DNA from: Microbacterium esteraromaticum
GTDB taxonomy: Bacteria > Actinomycetota > Actinomycetes > Actinomycetales > Microbacteriaceae
Direction of reading: 5' to 3'
DNA: 64,000 nucleotides
Assembly: GCF_016907315.1 (NCBI RefSeq)
Contig: NZ_JAFBBS010000001.1
Coordinates: forward strand, 2,232,001-2,296,000
In this document: piece by piece, positions 7,831-15,994 of the stretch
Numbering within the stretch: position 1 is the stretch's first letter
How the letters are laid out: each line of letters begins with the position of its first letter
Translations under genes and position numbers: made by a program
Notes under the pieces: generated by a model
Told to the model about the DNA's origin: nothing
What the model saw: the letters and a program-made list of their open reading frames with translations, nothing else
The model's database searches: none

Positions 7831-9486
7831 ATGCCCGATCTGACTTTCGAAGACGTCTCGATCACGTACCGGACGTCGGGCCGATCCGGGCGGGGCGAGG
7901 TGGCGGCCGTGAAGAACATCTCCCTGCGTCTGCCTGCCGGCGGCACTCTCGGCGTGGCAGGCGAGTCCGGCTCGGGCAAGTCCACCCTCGCGATGAGCGT
8001 GCTGCGGCTGCTGCCGGCGAACGCCACCCTCACGGGCCGGGTCATGGTGGGCGACACCGACGTCACCGAGCTGAACTTCGGAGCGCTGCGCGCGCTGCGC
8101 TGGGCCGACGCGTCAATCATCTTCCAGGGGGCGATGCACTCGCTGAACCCCGTGCGCACGGTCGGTCAGCAGATCACCGAGGCCCTCGAGCTGCACGTCA
8201 CCGATGCCTGGCGCACCGAGAAGGACCGCCGGGCGCGGGTCGCGGAGCTGCTGCGCATCGTCGACCTGGCCCCGCGCAAGGTCGACGCGTACCCGCATGA
8301 GATGTCGGGCGGGCAGAAGCAGCGCGTGATGATCGCGATGGCGCTGGCCTGCGAGCCGGACATCATCATCGCCGACGAGCCGACGACGGCTCTCGACGTG
8401 ATCGTGCAGAAGCAGATCCTCGAGATGATCAGCTCGCTGGTCACCGAGCGCGGCATCTCGATGCTGATGATCAGCCATGACCTGTCGGTGCTCGCGACCG
8501 CGTGCGATCGCATCGCCGTCATGCGCGACGGCGAGCTGCTCGAGGTCGGCGAGTCGCTGCAGGTGTGCCTCGAACCCGAGCATCCGTACACCAGGCAGCT
8601 CGCCGACGCCTTCCCGACCATCGGTGACCCGTCGTCGCGGATGAACCCCGCCAGCCGTCGCGACCGCGACCCCGGAGCGTCGATGAAGCCGGCGCAGGGG
8701 ATGAGCGACGAGGTGCTGCTCGAGGCCAAGGGGCTCAATGTGACCTATCACGGTCGCGGCGAGGCTCTGCGGGCGGTGAAGAACGTCGACCTGCAGGTGC
8801 GGCGTGGTGAGATCCTCGCGCTGGTCGGGCAGTCGGGGTCGGGGAAGAGCACGCTCGCCCGAACGCTCGTCGGGCTGCAGCATCCGGATGAGGGGTCCGT
8901 CGTCCGCTTCCGCGGACAGGACCTGCCGCGCGGCGGACGCGCGCTGCGCGAGTTCCGCAGCGAGGTGCAGATGGTGCTGCAGGATCCGACGGCGGCCCTC
9001 AACCCGAAGCTCAGCATCTACGAGTCGGTCGCCGAGGGCCTGCGCGTGCAGCGCTACCAGGGCGACGAGGCCCAGCGCGTCGCGCAGAGCCTCGCCGATG
9101 CCGAGCTCACTCCGCCCGAGCGCTTCATGACCGCCATCCCTCAGGAGCTGTCGGGCGGGCAGCGCCAGCGTGCGGTGATCGCCGGAGCGCTCGCCCTGGG
9201 CCCGCAGATGCTCGTCGCCGACGAGCCCGTCGCGTCCCTGGACGCCTCGGTTCGCGGCGAGATCCTCTCGCTGCTGCTCTCTCTGCGCGAGCGCCTGGGG
9301 CTCAGCGCGCTCGTGATCACTCACGACCTCGGGCTCGCGTGGAACATCGCAGACACGGTGGCCGTGATGTACGAGGGCGAGATCGTCGAGTACGGCACCA
9401 CAGAGCAGGTGCTGCTCGACCCGCAGCACACCTACACGAGGCGGCTCCTGGCGGCGGCGCCCACCATCGAGCGGACCATGTCATGA
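7831..9486 (+). CDS. Fused double ABC ATPase (DppD-DppF type)
   Basis: This single 551-residue chain carries two nucleotide-binding domains, so it replaces the separate DppD and DppF subunits. The first domain has Walker A GESGSGKST (about residue 46), signature MSGGQKQRV and Walker B IIIADEPTTALD. The second has Walker A GQSGSGKST (about 332), signature LSGGQRQRA and Walker B LVADEPVASLD. The first domain ends with the oligopeptide-importer motif EPEHPYTRQLADAFP and the second with DPQHTYTRRLLAAAP. A linker of about 25 residues joins them. The fusion gives fixed pairing of the two sites. The gene overlaps the LD-carboxypeptidase start by four bases. Confidence 0.96.
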   Translation: MPDLTFEDVSITYRTSGRSGRGEVAAVKNISLRLPAGGTLGVAGESGSGKSTLAMSVLRLLPANATLTGRVMVGDTDVTELNFGALRALRWADASIIFQGAMHSLNPVRTVGQQITEALELHVTDAWRTEKDRRARVAELLRIVDLAPRKVDAYPHEMSGGQKQRVMIAMALACEPDIIIADEPTTALDVIVQKQILEMISSLVTERGISMLMISHDLSVLATACDRIAVMRDGELLEVGESLQVCLEPEHPYTRQLADAFPTIGDPSSRMNPASRRDRDPGASMKPAQGMSDEVLLEAKGLNVTYHGRGEALRAVKNVDLQVRRGEILALVGQSGSGKSTLARTLVGLQHPDEGSVVRFRGQDLPRGGRALREFRSEVQMVLQDPTAALNPKLSIYESVAEGLRVQRYQGDEAQRVAQSLADAELTPPERFMTAIPQELSGGQRQRAVIAGALALGPQMLVADEPVASLDASVRGEILSLLLSLRERLGLSALVITHDLGLAWNIADTVAVMYEGEIVEYGTTEQVLLDPQHTYTRRLLAAAPTIERTMS

Positions 9487-10457
9487 CGAGCGTCGTCGCG
9501 CATCCGGTGGTCGACCGGCACGCGTATCTGACCGACGCGCCGCTGCGCCCCGGCGATCGGGTGCGCCTGGTGTCGCCGTCGGGCCTCGGCAGTGCCGAGA
9601 GCCTGGAGCGCGCGGTCGGCTACTACCGCGACTGGGGGCTGGACGTCGTCGTGGGCGAGCACGTGCTCGACCCGCATCCGCGCGCGAAGTACCTGGCGGG
9701 TTCCGATGAGACCCGCCGGCAGGACCTGGTCGACGCGTGGCTCGATCCGGATGCCGATGCCGTGGTGTGCCTGCGCGGCGGCTACGGCGCCATGCGCCTG
9801 CTCGACGGGATCGACTGGTCGGCGATGCGCGCGGCGGCGACTCGTCGCGATGGCCGGCCGAAGCTGCTGACCGGCTCGTCCGATATCACGGCACTGCACG
9901 AGGCGTTCCGTGTGCACCTCGACGTGCCGACGCTGTTCTGCCCGATGCCGGCCAATGACGTGTTCCGCGACTCCGAGACCATACGCGCCGATGTGCACCG
10001 CTGGCTCTTCGAGCCGTGGGGCGGGCGCGAGATCGTGGGGCCGAAGACCGAGGTGCTCGTACCGGGCCGCGCGAGCGGACGCTTCACCGGTGGCAACCTC
10101 AGCCTGCTCGCAGGGGCGCTCGGCGCGCCGGAGTCTCGTGCGGTGCCCGACGGCATCCTCTTCCTCGAGGACATCGACGAGGAGGCCTACCGGCTCGACG
10201 GGTTCCTTCTCGCGCTGCTGCGTTCGGGGCGTCTCGCCGCAGCATCCGGGGTCGTCCTCGGCTCGTGGCACCGGTGCGATCAGCCGGACGCCGTGCGTGC
10301 GCTGATGACCGAGTACTTCGCCGACCTCGGCGTGCCGGTGCTGTGGGAGCAGGGCTTCGGCCACGATCCGGATGCGCTGAGCGTGCCGCTCAACGTCGAC
10401 GGCGTGCTGGATGCCGCGGAAGACGGCATCAAGCTGACCGTGGGGGAGGAGTCGTGA
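9483..10457 (+). CDS. ldcA: LD-carboxypeptidase (S66 family)
   Basis: This is a 324-residue S66 serine peptidase. The family cleaves the L,D bond that attaches the terminal D-Ala to murein tetrapeptides and is the key cytosolic enzyme of peptidoglycan recycling; some members instead hydrolyse microcin-type peptides. The nucleophile Ser133 sits in TGSSDITALHE, and the acid is in FLEDIDEEAYRLDG. The catalytic His is in the GFGHDPDALSVPLN segment near the C-terminus, and LRGGYGAMRLL is the oxyanion region. There is no signal peptide. The ATG overlaps the ATPase stop, so import and cleavage are expressed together, which strongly suggests that the importer carries murein peptides. Confidence 0.93.
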   Translation: MTSVVAHPVVDRHAYLTDAPLRPGDRVRLVSPSGLGSAESLERAVGYYRDWGLDVVVGEHVLDPHPRAKYLAGSDETRRQDLVDAWLDPDADAVVCLRGGYGAMRLLDGIDWSAMRAAATRRDGRPKLLTGSSDITALHEAFRVHLDVPTLFCPMPANDVFRDSETIRADVHRWLFEPWGGREIVGPKTEVLVPGRASGRFTGGNLSLLAGALGAPESRAVPDGILFLEDIDEEAYRLDGFLLALLRSGRLAAASGVVLGSWHRCDQPDAVRALMTEYFADLGVPVLWEQGFGHDPDALSVPLNVDGVLDAAEDGIKLTVGEES

Positions 10458-11308
10458 TGGTCATCGCCCTGCCCGCACTGGATGAGCGGGTGACCTGGTC
10501 GATCCGGATCGTCGACGCCGGATCGGGTGAGGTCCTGGCCGAGCACGCACCTGATGTGATGTGCGAGACCGCGAGCATCGGCAAGATCTTCCTGCTGATC
10601 GAGGTCGCCCGACGGCTTGTCGACGGCTCGCTGGCGCCCGATGATGTCGTCGCGATCCCCGACGAGCACCGCGTGGCCGACTCGGGGCTTCTCTACCGCA
10701 TGCGCTCTCAGACGCTCTCGGTGCACGACGCCGCGCTGCTCGTGGGCGCGTTCAGCGACAACCTCGCCACCAACGCCCTGATCTCGCTGTGCGGTCTCGA
10801 CCGGGTGCGCGCGGTCGCGCCTGGCCTCGGGTATCGCGACACCGCGCTGCACGACTACATCCGCTCGGAGCGCACACCCGATCTGCCGTGGACGCCGTCG
10901 TACGGCACGGGCGCCGAGCTGGCAGACGTGCTGCGCAGGCTCGGTGCAGGCCAGGTGATCTCGCCCGAGGTCAGCGGGATGGTGATGGACTGGCTCGCGG
11001 CAGACGCCGACACGTCGATGGTCGCTGACGCGCTGCTGCTCGATCCGCTCGCACACGTCGAGGCCGAGTACCAGGGCATGATCCTGCGTCACAAGACCGG
11101 CAGCACGTCGTTCGCCCGCATCGACGCCGGTCACCTGACGGGGCCGGCCGCGAGCGTCGCGTACGCGGTGGCCGCGAACTGGAAGGACAGCGAGATCGAC
11201 CTGCGTGCTCCGGTGCTCGACGCCATGCACGCGATAGGCGAGCAGCTGCGTCGGCACGTCACCGGTCGCGAACGCGATGACGCGGGCATGGGGCAGGAGC
11301 CGCACTGA
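10457..11308 (+). CDS. Cytosolic class A beta-lactamase-fold serine hydrolase
   Basis: This is a 283-residue protein with the full set of penicillin-recognising motifs: Ser40-x-x-Lys43 in TASIGKIF, Ser100-Asp-Asn102 in GAFSDNLATN and Lys213-Thr-Gly215 in RHKTGSTS. It has no signal peptide or membrane helix, whereas true beta-lactamases and penicillin-binding proteins act outside the membrane. It is therefore likely a cytosolic peptidase or esterase acting on D-amino-acid-containing peptides rather than a drug-resistance enzyme. I do not see a clear class A omega-loop glutamate (ExxLN). It overlaps the LD-carboxypeptidase stop by one base (TGATG). A housekeeping role in murein peptide breakdown is inferred from the operon. 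Confidence 0.88.
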   Translation: MVIALPALDERVTWSIRIVDAGSGEVLAEHAPDVMCETASIGKIFLLIEVARRLVDGSLAPDDVVAIPDEHRVADSGLLYRMRSQTLSVHDAALLVGAFSDNLATNALISLCGLDRVRAVAPGLGYRDTALHDYIRSERTPDLPWTPSYGTGAELADVLRRLGAGQVISPEVSGMVMDWLAADADTSMVADALLLDPLAHVEAEYQGMILRHKTGSTSFARIDAGHLTGPAASVAYAVAANWKDSEIDLRAPVLDAMHAIGEQLRRHVTGRERDDAGMGQEPH

Positions 11309-11333
11309 GCCCGCGCGCGGGTAGCATCGTCGG

Positions 11334-12032
11334 GTGACTCGTGACGGACGCCTGGGCATCGGCATCATCGGCGCAGGGCGGGTGGGGCCCGTTGTCGGAG
11401 CGGCTCTGGCCGGAGCCGGCCATGCGGTGACGGGTATCACCTCGGGCTCGGATGATGACCGAGCAGCCGCCGTGCTGCCAGGAGTTCCCGTGCTCGACGC
11501 CCTCGAGGTCGTGCGGCGCAGTGAGCTGGTCATCGTCGCGGTGCCGCACGATGAGCTGCCAGGGCTCGTCAGCGGCATAGCCGAGCTCGACGGCTGGCAG
11601 ATGGGGCAGCTCGTGCTGCACACCGATCCGGCATACGGCATCGAGGTGCTGCGCCCGGCGGCCGCTCGTGGTGCGATCCCCCTCGCGGTGCACCCGGCGA
11701 TCGCGTTCACCGGCACCACGATCGACCTTCGGCAGCTGCAGGCCGCGTTCGCCGCGGTCACCGCGCCGGCCGCTGTGCTGCCGATCGCGCAGGCGCTCGC
11801 CGTCGAGATGGGCTGCGAGCCTGTGGTCGTCGCCGAGGACGACCGGGAGGCGTACGCCGAGGCGATCCAGACGGCGTCCGAGTTCTCCCGCGCGATCGTG
11901 CAGCAGGCCACGGGACTGCTGCGCGGAATCGGCATCGAGAACCCCGGCGGATACCTGTCGGCTCTTGTCGGGTCGACGGTCGAGCAGGCTCTGCGGGCGG
12001 CATCCGACCCGGCCGATCCGCCGCTGCTCTGA
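11334..12032 (+). CDS. Rossmann-fold protein, DUF2520 / NADP-oxidoreductase-like
   Basis: This is a 232-residue protein with an N-terminal dinucleotide-binding loop, GIIGAGRVGPVVGAALAGAG, and the beta-alpha stretch SELVIVAVPHDELPGLV typical of 6-phosphogluconate-dehydrogenase-like folds. LAVHPAIAFTGTT corresponds to the conserved His-Pro segment of DUF2520 proteins, and the C-terminal half is helical as in that family. The reaction is unknown. It starts at GTG with TAGCAT at 11322-11327 and a 6-nt gap, so besides read-through from the operon it may have its own leaderless transcript. It is the last gene before a strong terminator. Confidence 0.8.
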   Translation: MTRDGRLGIGIIGAGRVGPVVGAALAGAGHAVTGITSGSDDDRAAAVLPGVPVLDALEVVRRSELVIVAVPHDELPGLVSGIAELDGWQMGQLVLHTDPAYGIEVLRPAAARGAIPLAVHPAIAFTGTTIDLRQLQAAFAAVTAPAAVLPIAQALAVEMGCEPVVVAEDDREAYAEAIQTASEFSRAIVQQATGLLRGIGIENPGGYLSALVGSTVEQALRAASDPADPPLL

Positions 12033-12078
12033 CGGGCCTGGGACCCGTTTGCCCCGACGGCTCGCGGTCGCGTCAGAC

Positions 12079-12139
12079 GCTGCGGGCCGACCCGGGTGGA
12101 GTCGGCCCGCAGCGAGCGGCTGATCTCGTTCGAGATCAG
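12079..12139. terminator. Tandem hairpins ending the peptide locus
   Basis: A perfect 13-bp stem (12079-12091 with 12101-12113, 9-nt loop) is followed by a second palindrome (12120-12128 with 12131-12139). They lie between convergent genes, the Rossmann protein and the GH20 hexosaminidase, so they can end transcription from both sides. No long T tract is present, as is usual in this DNA. Confidence 0.75.
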
Positions 12140-12146
12140 TGGATGC

Positions 12147-14807
12147 TCATGCCCCCGGTCTGCGGAGGATCAGGGCCTCGCCTGTGCAGTTCTCGCATGA
12201 GGTGAGGTCCGAGCGCGGGGCCGTTCCCTCCACCGACAGCTGCAGCCGACCGTTCCAGGAGGGGTTGCCCGGGGTGGCCTTGAACGGCCCGGTGACGCGG
12301 GCTGTCACGGTGATCGTCACCTTCCCGTCCGCGGCCAGGTCGCCCGACCAGGTGAGCAGCGATCCGGCTCTGGCGAGCTTCCCCGTCGAGACCGTCGCCT
12401 TCTCCGCCGAGACGTTGTCGAGCACATCGGCGAGATCGACCTCGACGGACGCGTCGTCGACGGCGAGATCACCCGCCGAGATGTCGATTCGCCACGTCGC
12501 TGCCGTTCCCGGGCGCACGGTCGTGCCGAAGCCGGGGTCGGCTGACACCTCGATCGACCAGTCGGGGGTGCGCGGGATCTTCGTCACGGGATCCTCACCG
12601 AAGAACGGCGAGTGCCCGAGGAAACGCAGGAAGGGGTCGAACTCGGCGAACGATCCCACCTGCTGGGGCGAGTTCCAGACGGTCTGGGCGAACAGGCGCA
12701 GACGCGGCATCAGAGTCTGGGTGAGCACGTGCTCGGGAGCCCAGCCGTGTGCGTCGTCCCAGATGGGGAAGAACTGTCCTCCCACGTTGCCGCGCAGCTC
12801 GGGGCGCGCCGAGTACGGTGCGCCCCACCCACCCGAGAACACGTAGGGCGTGGCGTAGTGCTCCCAGGCGTACTCCGGCAGTGGTCGGTTGATCACGGAT
12901 CCGTTTCTGCTGCTGCCAGAGGTCTGGTCTGCTGTGCCCATGGTCGGCCAGAGGTCGTGGTACAGGTCTGACGACGACCCGATGACCTGGCGCCCCTCGG
13001 CGAGCAGGTCGTTCGCATCGAGCGACCCGTAGATCTGCGCCCAGAAGATGACGGTGATGTCCTTGTCGAGCGGCACCACCTTGTTGCGGCCGTTGAGCTG
13101 ATCGTTCCACACCATCGCCTTGTGGCCGGCGTCCTTCAGTGCGGTGTTGACGTAGTTCAGGAACCACGCGTACGAGTCTCGCGTCGTCGCCGCATCGTCG
13201 CCTGTCTCTTTGCGGATCCAGTCGCGCAGAGAGGTCTGCTGGTCGAGGGCCATGAACTCGTCGGCGCCGATGTGCACGTACGGCGAATCGAACAGGTCGC
13301 CCATCTCGACGGCGACGTCTGCGAGCCGCTTTCGCACGTCGGCTCGTGCATAGTTGTACGCCTCGCCGGCGAGCATGTATCCCGGCTCGGTGAAGACCTG
13401 GGCGTCGAGGGTCGCGTGGGCTGGCATGTCGAACTCGGGGATGACGGTCACGTGGTACTGACGCGCGAACGCGACGAGATCACGCACCTCGGCCTTGGTC
13501 CAGGACCCGCCGTCGGGCAGGTGATCGACGAGCTCGGGGAACACCTCGCTCTCGACCCGCAGGCCCTGACCGTCCTTCACCCTGACGACCATCGTGTTCA
13601 TGTTGGTCCAGGCGAGGTCCTTGATCTGGTTCTTGAGCCAGGCCATCGAGTAGTGACGTCTGCCTGAGTCGACCTGCAGTGCGCGGAAGCGCATGTCAGT
13701 CCAGTTGACGGCGGTTCCGATCGGCAGGGATGCCTTTCCCGTCGCGGCCTTGGTGCTCTGCAGCGCCTGGCCGAGGGTGTTCAGCGCGTAGAGCACGCCC
13801 GCCTCGCCGCCGGCGGTGATGGTTATCCCCTTCTTCGTGGTGTCGATGCGGTAGGCCTCGCTCGACAGCTCGCGCGCGGTGGCCGGCGCGCTCGCCGGCA
13901 GCTCGACGTCGCCGAGGCGGACGAACACGCTGTTGGCGTCGGCCGACTCGGTGGCGATCGAGAGGGTCGCATCGTCGGTGACACCCAGCTCGCGCAGGCT
14001 CGCGGCACCGAGGTCGACCTCGTCGGTGATGCGGTCGGCAGATGCCGTGTCGACGACGAACTTCTGCAGCGGAGCGCTCCACGTTCCCGACCCCGCAGCG
14101 AAGCTCTGCACGGCGGGGATGGTCACGGGGAAGCCGTTCTCGCCGAGAGGCGGGGCGTCCCACGACGGCGGAGCGGACTTCGGCGTCGTGGCCGCAGCCA
14201 CTTCCTTGACCTGGAAGTCGTCGCAGTAAGCAGGGGCGACATTGCCGCCGACGAAGCAGAACGCGTTGAGCTCCGTGGTGCGCGGGCCGGTCGTGATCGT
14301 GGTCGTGTACGTCTTCCAGTCCGCACCCGCGTTCGGGGTCGTGATTCCGGCGGCGTACTCGCCGCCCCCGTCGCCGCGGGCGAGCCCACGGTAGTAGGGG
14401 GAGTTCTCGGTGTCGAAGATGCCCCAGCGGATGCCGCTGCCCTTCAGGGCGATCGAGAACTCGTACTGGGTGTTCGGCTTGATGCCGGTGACCGTCTTGT
14501 TGACCATGCCGCGGTCGACACCCGTGCCGCGTACGGGAAGGTTGCCTCCGATGGGAGTCTTTGCGGTGGCATCCGCGTAGGTCAGGCCGATGCGGGCGGC
14601 GCTGCCGGTGCCGTCGGCCCCTGGGCTGACGATCGCCGCGTGATTGTGCTGAGTCTGAGGTCCCCACCCGCCCGACTCGAACCCGCCGTCGACGAGAGCG
14701 GGCCCTTCGCTCGCCGTGGCTGGGGTCGTGACCGCGCCGGGGGCCAGCAGGAGTGCCCCCGTGACCGCCAGACACGACGCGAAGGCCGTCAATGTCCTTT
14801 TTCGCAT
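12147..14807 (-). CDS. Secreted GH20 beta-N-acetylhexosaminidase
   Basis: This 886-residue exported glycosidase releases terminal GlcNAc or GalNAc from chitin- or glycan-derived oligosaccharides. Residues 1-33 form a signal peptide (ALLLAPGAVTTPATASEG). Residues 35-205 resemble a carbohydrate-binding module (DGGFESGGWGPQTQHNHAAI). A GH20b alpha/beta domain follows at about 230-370, and the catalytic barrel begins near 372 (WTDMRFRALQVDSGRRHYSM). The substrate-assisted pair is Asp516-Glu517 in YVHIGADEFMALD. The last 110 residues form a beta-sandwich (VTITVTARVTGPF) with a CENC motif near the end. A GAAGGAGCACGAA site precedes the start. It is divergent from a LacI regulator, with operator-like sequences at 14848-14884 between the two promoters. 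Confidence 0.93.
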   Translation of the reverse strand: MRKRTLTAFASCLAVTGALLLAPGAVTTPATASEGPALVDGGFESGGWGPQTQHNHAAIVSPGADGTGSAARIGLTYADATAKTPIGGNLPVRGTGVDRGMVNKTVTGIKPNTQYEFSIALKGSGIRWGIFDTENSPYYRGLARGDGGGEYAAGITTPNAGADWKTYTTTITTGPRTTELNAFCFVGGNVAPAYCDDFQVKEVAAATTPKSAPPSWDAPPLGENGFPVTIPAVQSFAAGSGTWSAPLQKFVVDTASADRITDEVDLGAASLRELGVTDDATLSIATESADANSVFVRLGDVELPASAPATARELSSEAYRIDTTKKGITITAGGEAGVLYALNTLGQALQSTKAATGKASLPIGTAVNWTDMRFRALQVDSGRRHYSMAWLKNQIKDLAWTNMNTMVVRVKDGQGLRVESEVFPELVDHLPDGGSWTKAEVRDLVAFARQYHVTVIPEFDMPAHATLDAQVFTEPGYMLAGEAYNYARADVRKRLADVAVEMGDLFDSPYVHIGADEFMALDQQTSLRDWIRKETGDDAATTRDSYAWFLNYVNTALKDAGHKAMVWNDQLNGRNKVVPLDKDITVIFWAQIYGSLDANDLLAEGRQVIGSSSDLYHDLWPTMGTADQTSGSSRNGSVINRPLPEYAWEHYATPYVFSGGWGAPYSARPELRGNVGGQFFPIWDDAHGWAPEHVLTQTLMPRLRLFAQTVWNSPQQVGSFAEFDPFLRFLGHSPFFGEDPVTKIPRTPDWSIEVSADPGFGTTVRPGTAATWRIDISAGDLAVDDASVEVDLADVLDNVSAEKATVSTGKLARAGSLLTWSGDLAADGKVTITVTARVTGPFKATPGNPSWNGRLQLSVEGTAPRSDLTSCENCTGEALILRRPGA

Positions 14808-14847
14808 TTCGTGCTCCTTCCGAACTGCCGTAGGTCGGCGCGGTCAC

Positions 14848-14884
14848 CTTACCCGGTTAAGTTCCTGTAAGTAAAGCGATTTAC
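14848..14884. promoter_or_regulatory. Two LacI-type operator candidates
   Basis: CTTACCCGGTTAAG at 14848-14861 is a near-palindrome around a central CG, the usual geometry for LacI/GalR operators. GTAAAGCGATTTAC at 14871-14884 has perfect 5-bp arms. Both lie between the divergent hexosaminidase and LacI genes and could serve repression of both. Confidence 0.6.
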
Positions 14885-14924
14885 CATCGGCCCCAGGCGG
14901 GATGCGCGCGGGTAGTGTCGCAGC

Positions 14925-15977
14925 ATGGCCACCGCTGAGAGCCCGCTGCCGCGCTTCACGATCCGCGACCTCGCGGCCGAGCTGGGGGTCTCGCACGCCG
15001 CAGTGTCGTATGCGCTGAACGGGCGGGCCGGGGTCAGCGACGACACCAGGGAGCGGATCGTGAGCGCTGCGCGCCGACTCGGCTGGCAGCCGAACACCGC
15101 AGCCCGCGCTCTCGCCGGTCGTGGCACCGACTCCATCGGTCTGGTCCTGGCGCGGGGTGCCGACGAGCTGGCCAGTGACTCGTTCTACCTGCGCTTCATC
15201 GCGGGCGTGCAGTCCGAGCTGTCGCCGCGCGGGATCACGCTGACCTTCCAGATCGCGGACTCATTGGCATCCGAGATGGAGGTATACCGTCGCTGGGCGG
15301 CTCAGAAGCGCGTCGACGGCGTGATCATGGTCGACCCGCGCGTCGGGGACCCGCGTCCGCAGATCCTGCTCGACCTTGGCCTTCCGTCGGTCGTCGTCGG
15401 CGGCCAGCACACGGGCGAGCACGTGCTGGCCGTGGTCGGCGCCGACGACACTTCGCCGATGGTCGGGCTGATCGACGCGCTCCGCGAGCGGGGGCATCAG
15501 CGGATCGCCTATATCGCGGGCCCTGCAGACTTCGCGCATGCGGTGGACAGGGCGAACAGCTATCGGTCGACGATGTCGGCGGCCGGTCTGCCGCCGCTCG
15601 AGGTCGTCAACACGCGGTACAGCGATCGTGAGGCCGCGCTGGCCTGGGATCGCCTGCGTGGCGATCGTCCGACCGCCATCGTCGCAGACAACGACCAGCT
15701 CGCCGTCGCCGTGCTGCGCGCCGCGCGCGCCGAGGGCGTACGAGTGCCGGAGGAGCTGAGCATCGTCTCGTGGGAGGACTCTCCGCTCTGCGAGGCCACG
15801 ACACCCCAGCTGTCGGCGCTGTGGCGCGACCCCTTCGGGCTCGGGCGGCGGTCTGCCGTGTCGATCCTCGCCGAGTTGTCGGAGCATTCGACTGATCTCA
15901 TTCCGATCGAGGCGGCCGTGCTGCGCGAGCGCGGCTCGATCGGCACGGCACCCGATGCACCGCGGCATCGGCCCTGA
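14925..15977 (+). CDS. LacI-family transcriptional regulator
   Basis: This is a 350-residue repressor. The helix-turn-helix and hinge are at residues 10-65: FTIRDLAAELGVSHAAVSYA, then RERIVSAARRLGWQPNTAAR with the hinge helix ARALAG. The rest is a periplasmic-binding-protein-like effector domain (SIGLVLARG, GHQRIAYIAGP, PTAIVADNDQLAV, LSIVSWEDSPLCE). It probably senses an amino sugar or oligosaccharide and controls the divergent hexosaminidase and itself. TAGTGT at 14913-14918 lies exactly 6 nt before the ATG, so the message is predicted to be leaderless. It converges with the DUF2207 gene. Confidence 0.92.
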   Translation: MATAESPLPRFTIRDLAAELGVSHAAVSYALNGRAGVSDDTRERIVSAARRLGWQPNTAARALAGRGTDSIGLVLARGADELASDSFYLRFIAGVQSELSPRGITLTFQIADSLASEMEVYRRWAAQKRVDGVIMVDPRVGDPRPQILLDLGLPSVVVGGQHTGEHVLAVVGADDTSPMVGLIDALRERGHQRIAYIAGPADFAHAVDRANSYRSTMSAAGLPPLEVVNTRYSDREAALAWDRLRGDRPTAIVADNDQLAVAVLRAARAEGVRVPEELSIVSWEDSPLCEATTPQLSALWRDPFGLGRRSAVSILAELSEHSTDLIPIEAAVLRERGSIGTAPDAPRHRP

Positions 15978-15994
15978 CTCGCGCTCCGTGAGCG

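Noticed and set aside
8113..9429. 438-codon minus-strand frame opposite the fused ABC ATPase
   Set aside because: Shadow frame; the plus strand has two complete Walker A, signature and Walker B sets.
10457..11308. Antibiotic-resistance beta-lactamase
   Set aside because: The motifs fit the fold, but there is no export signal and the gene is embedded in a peptide-catabolism operon.
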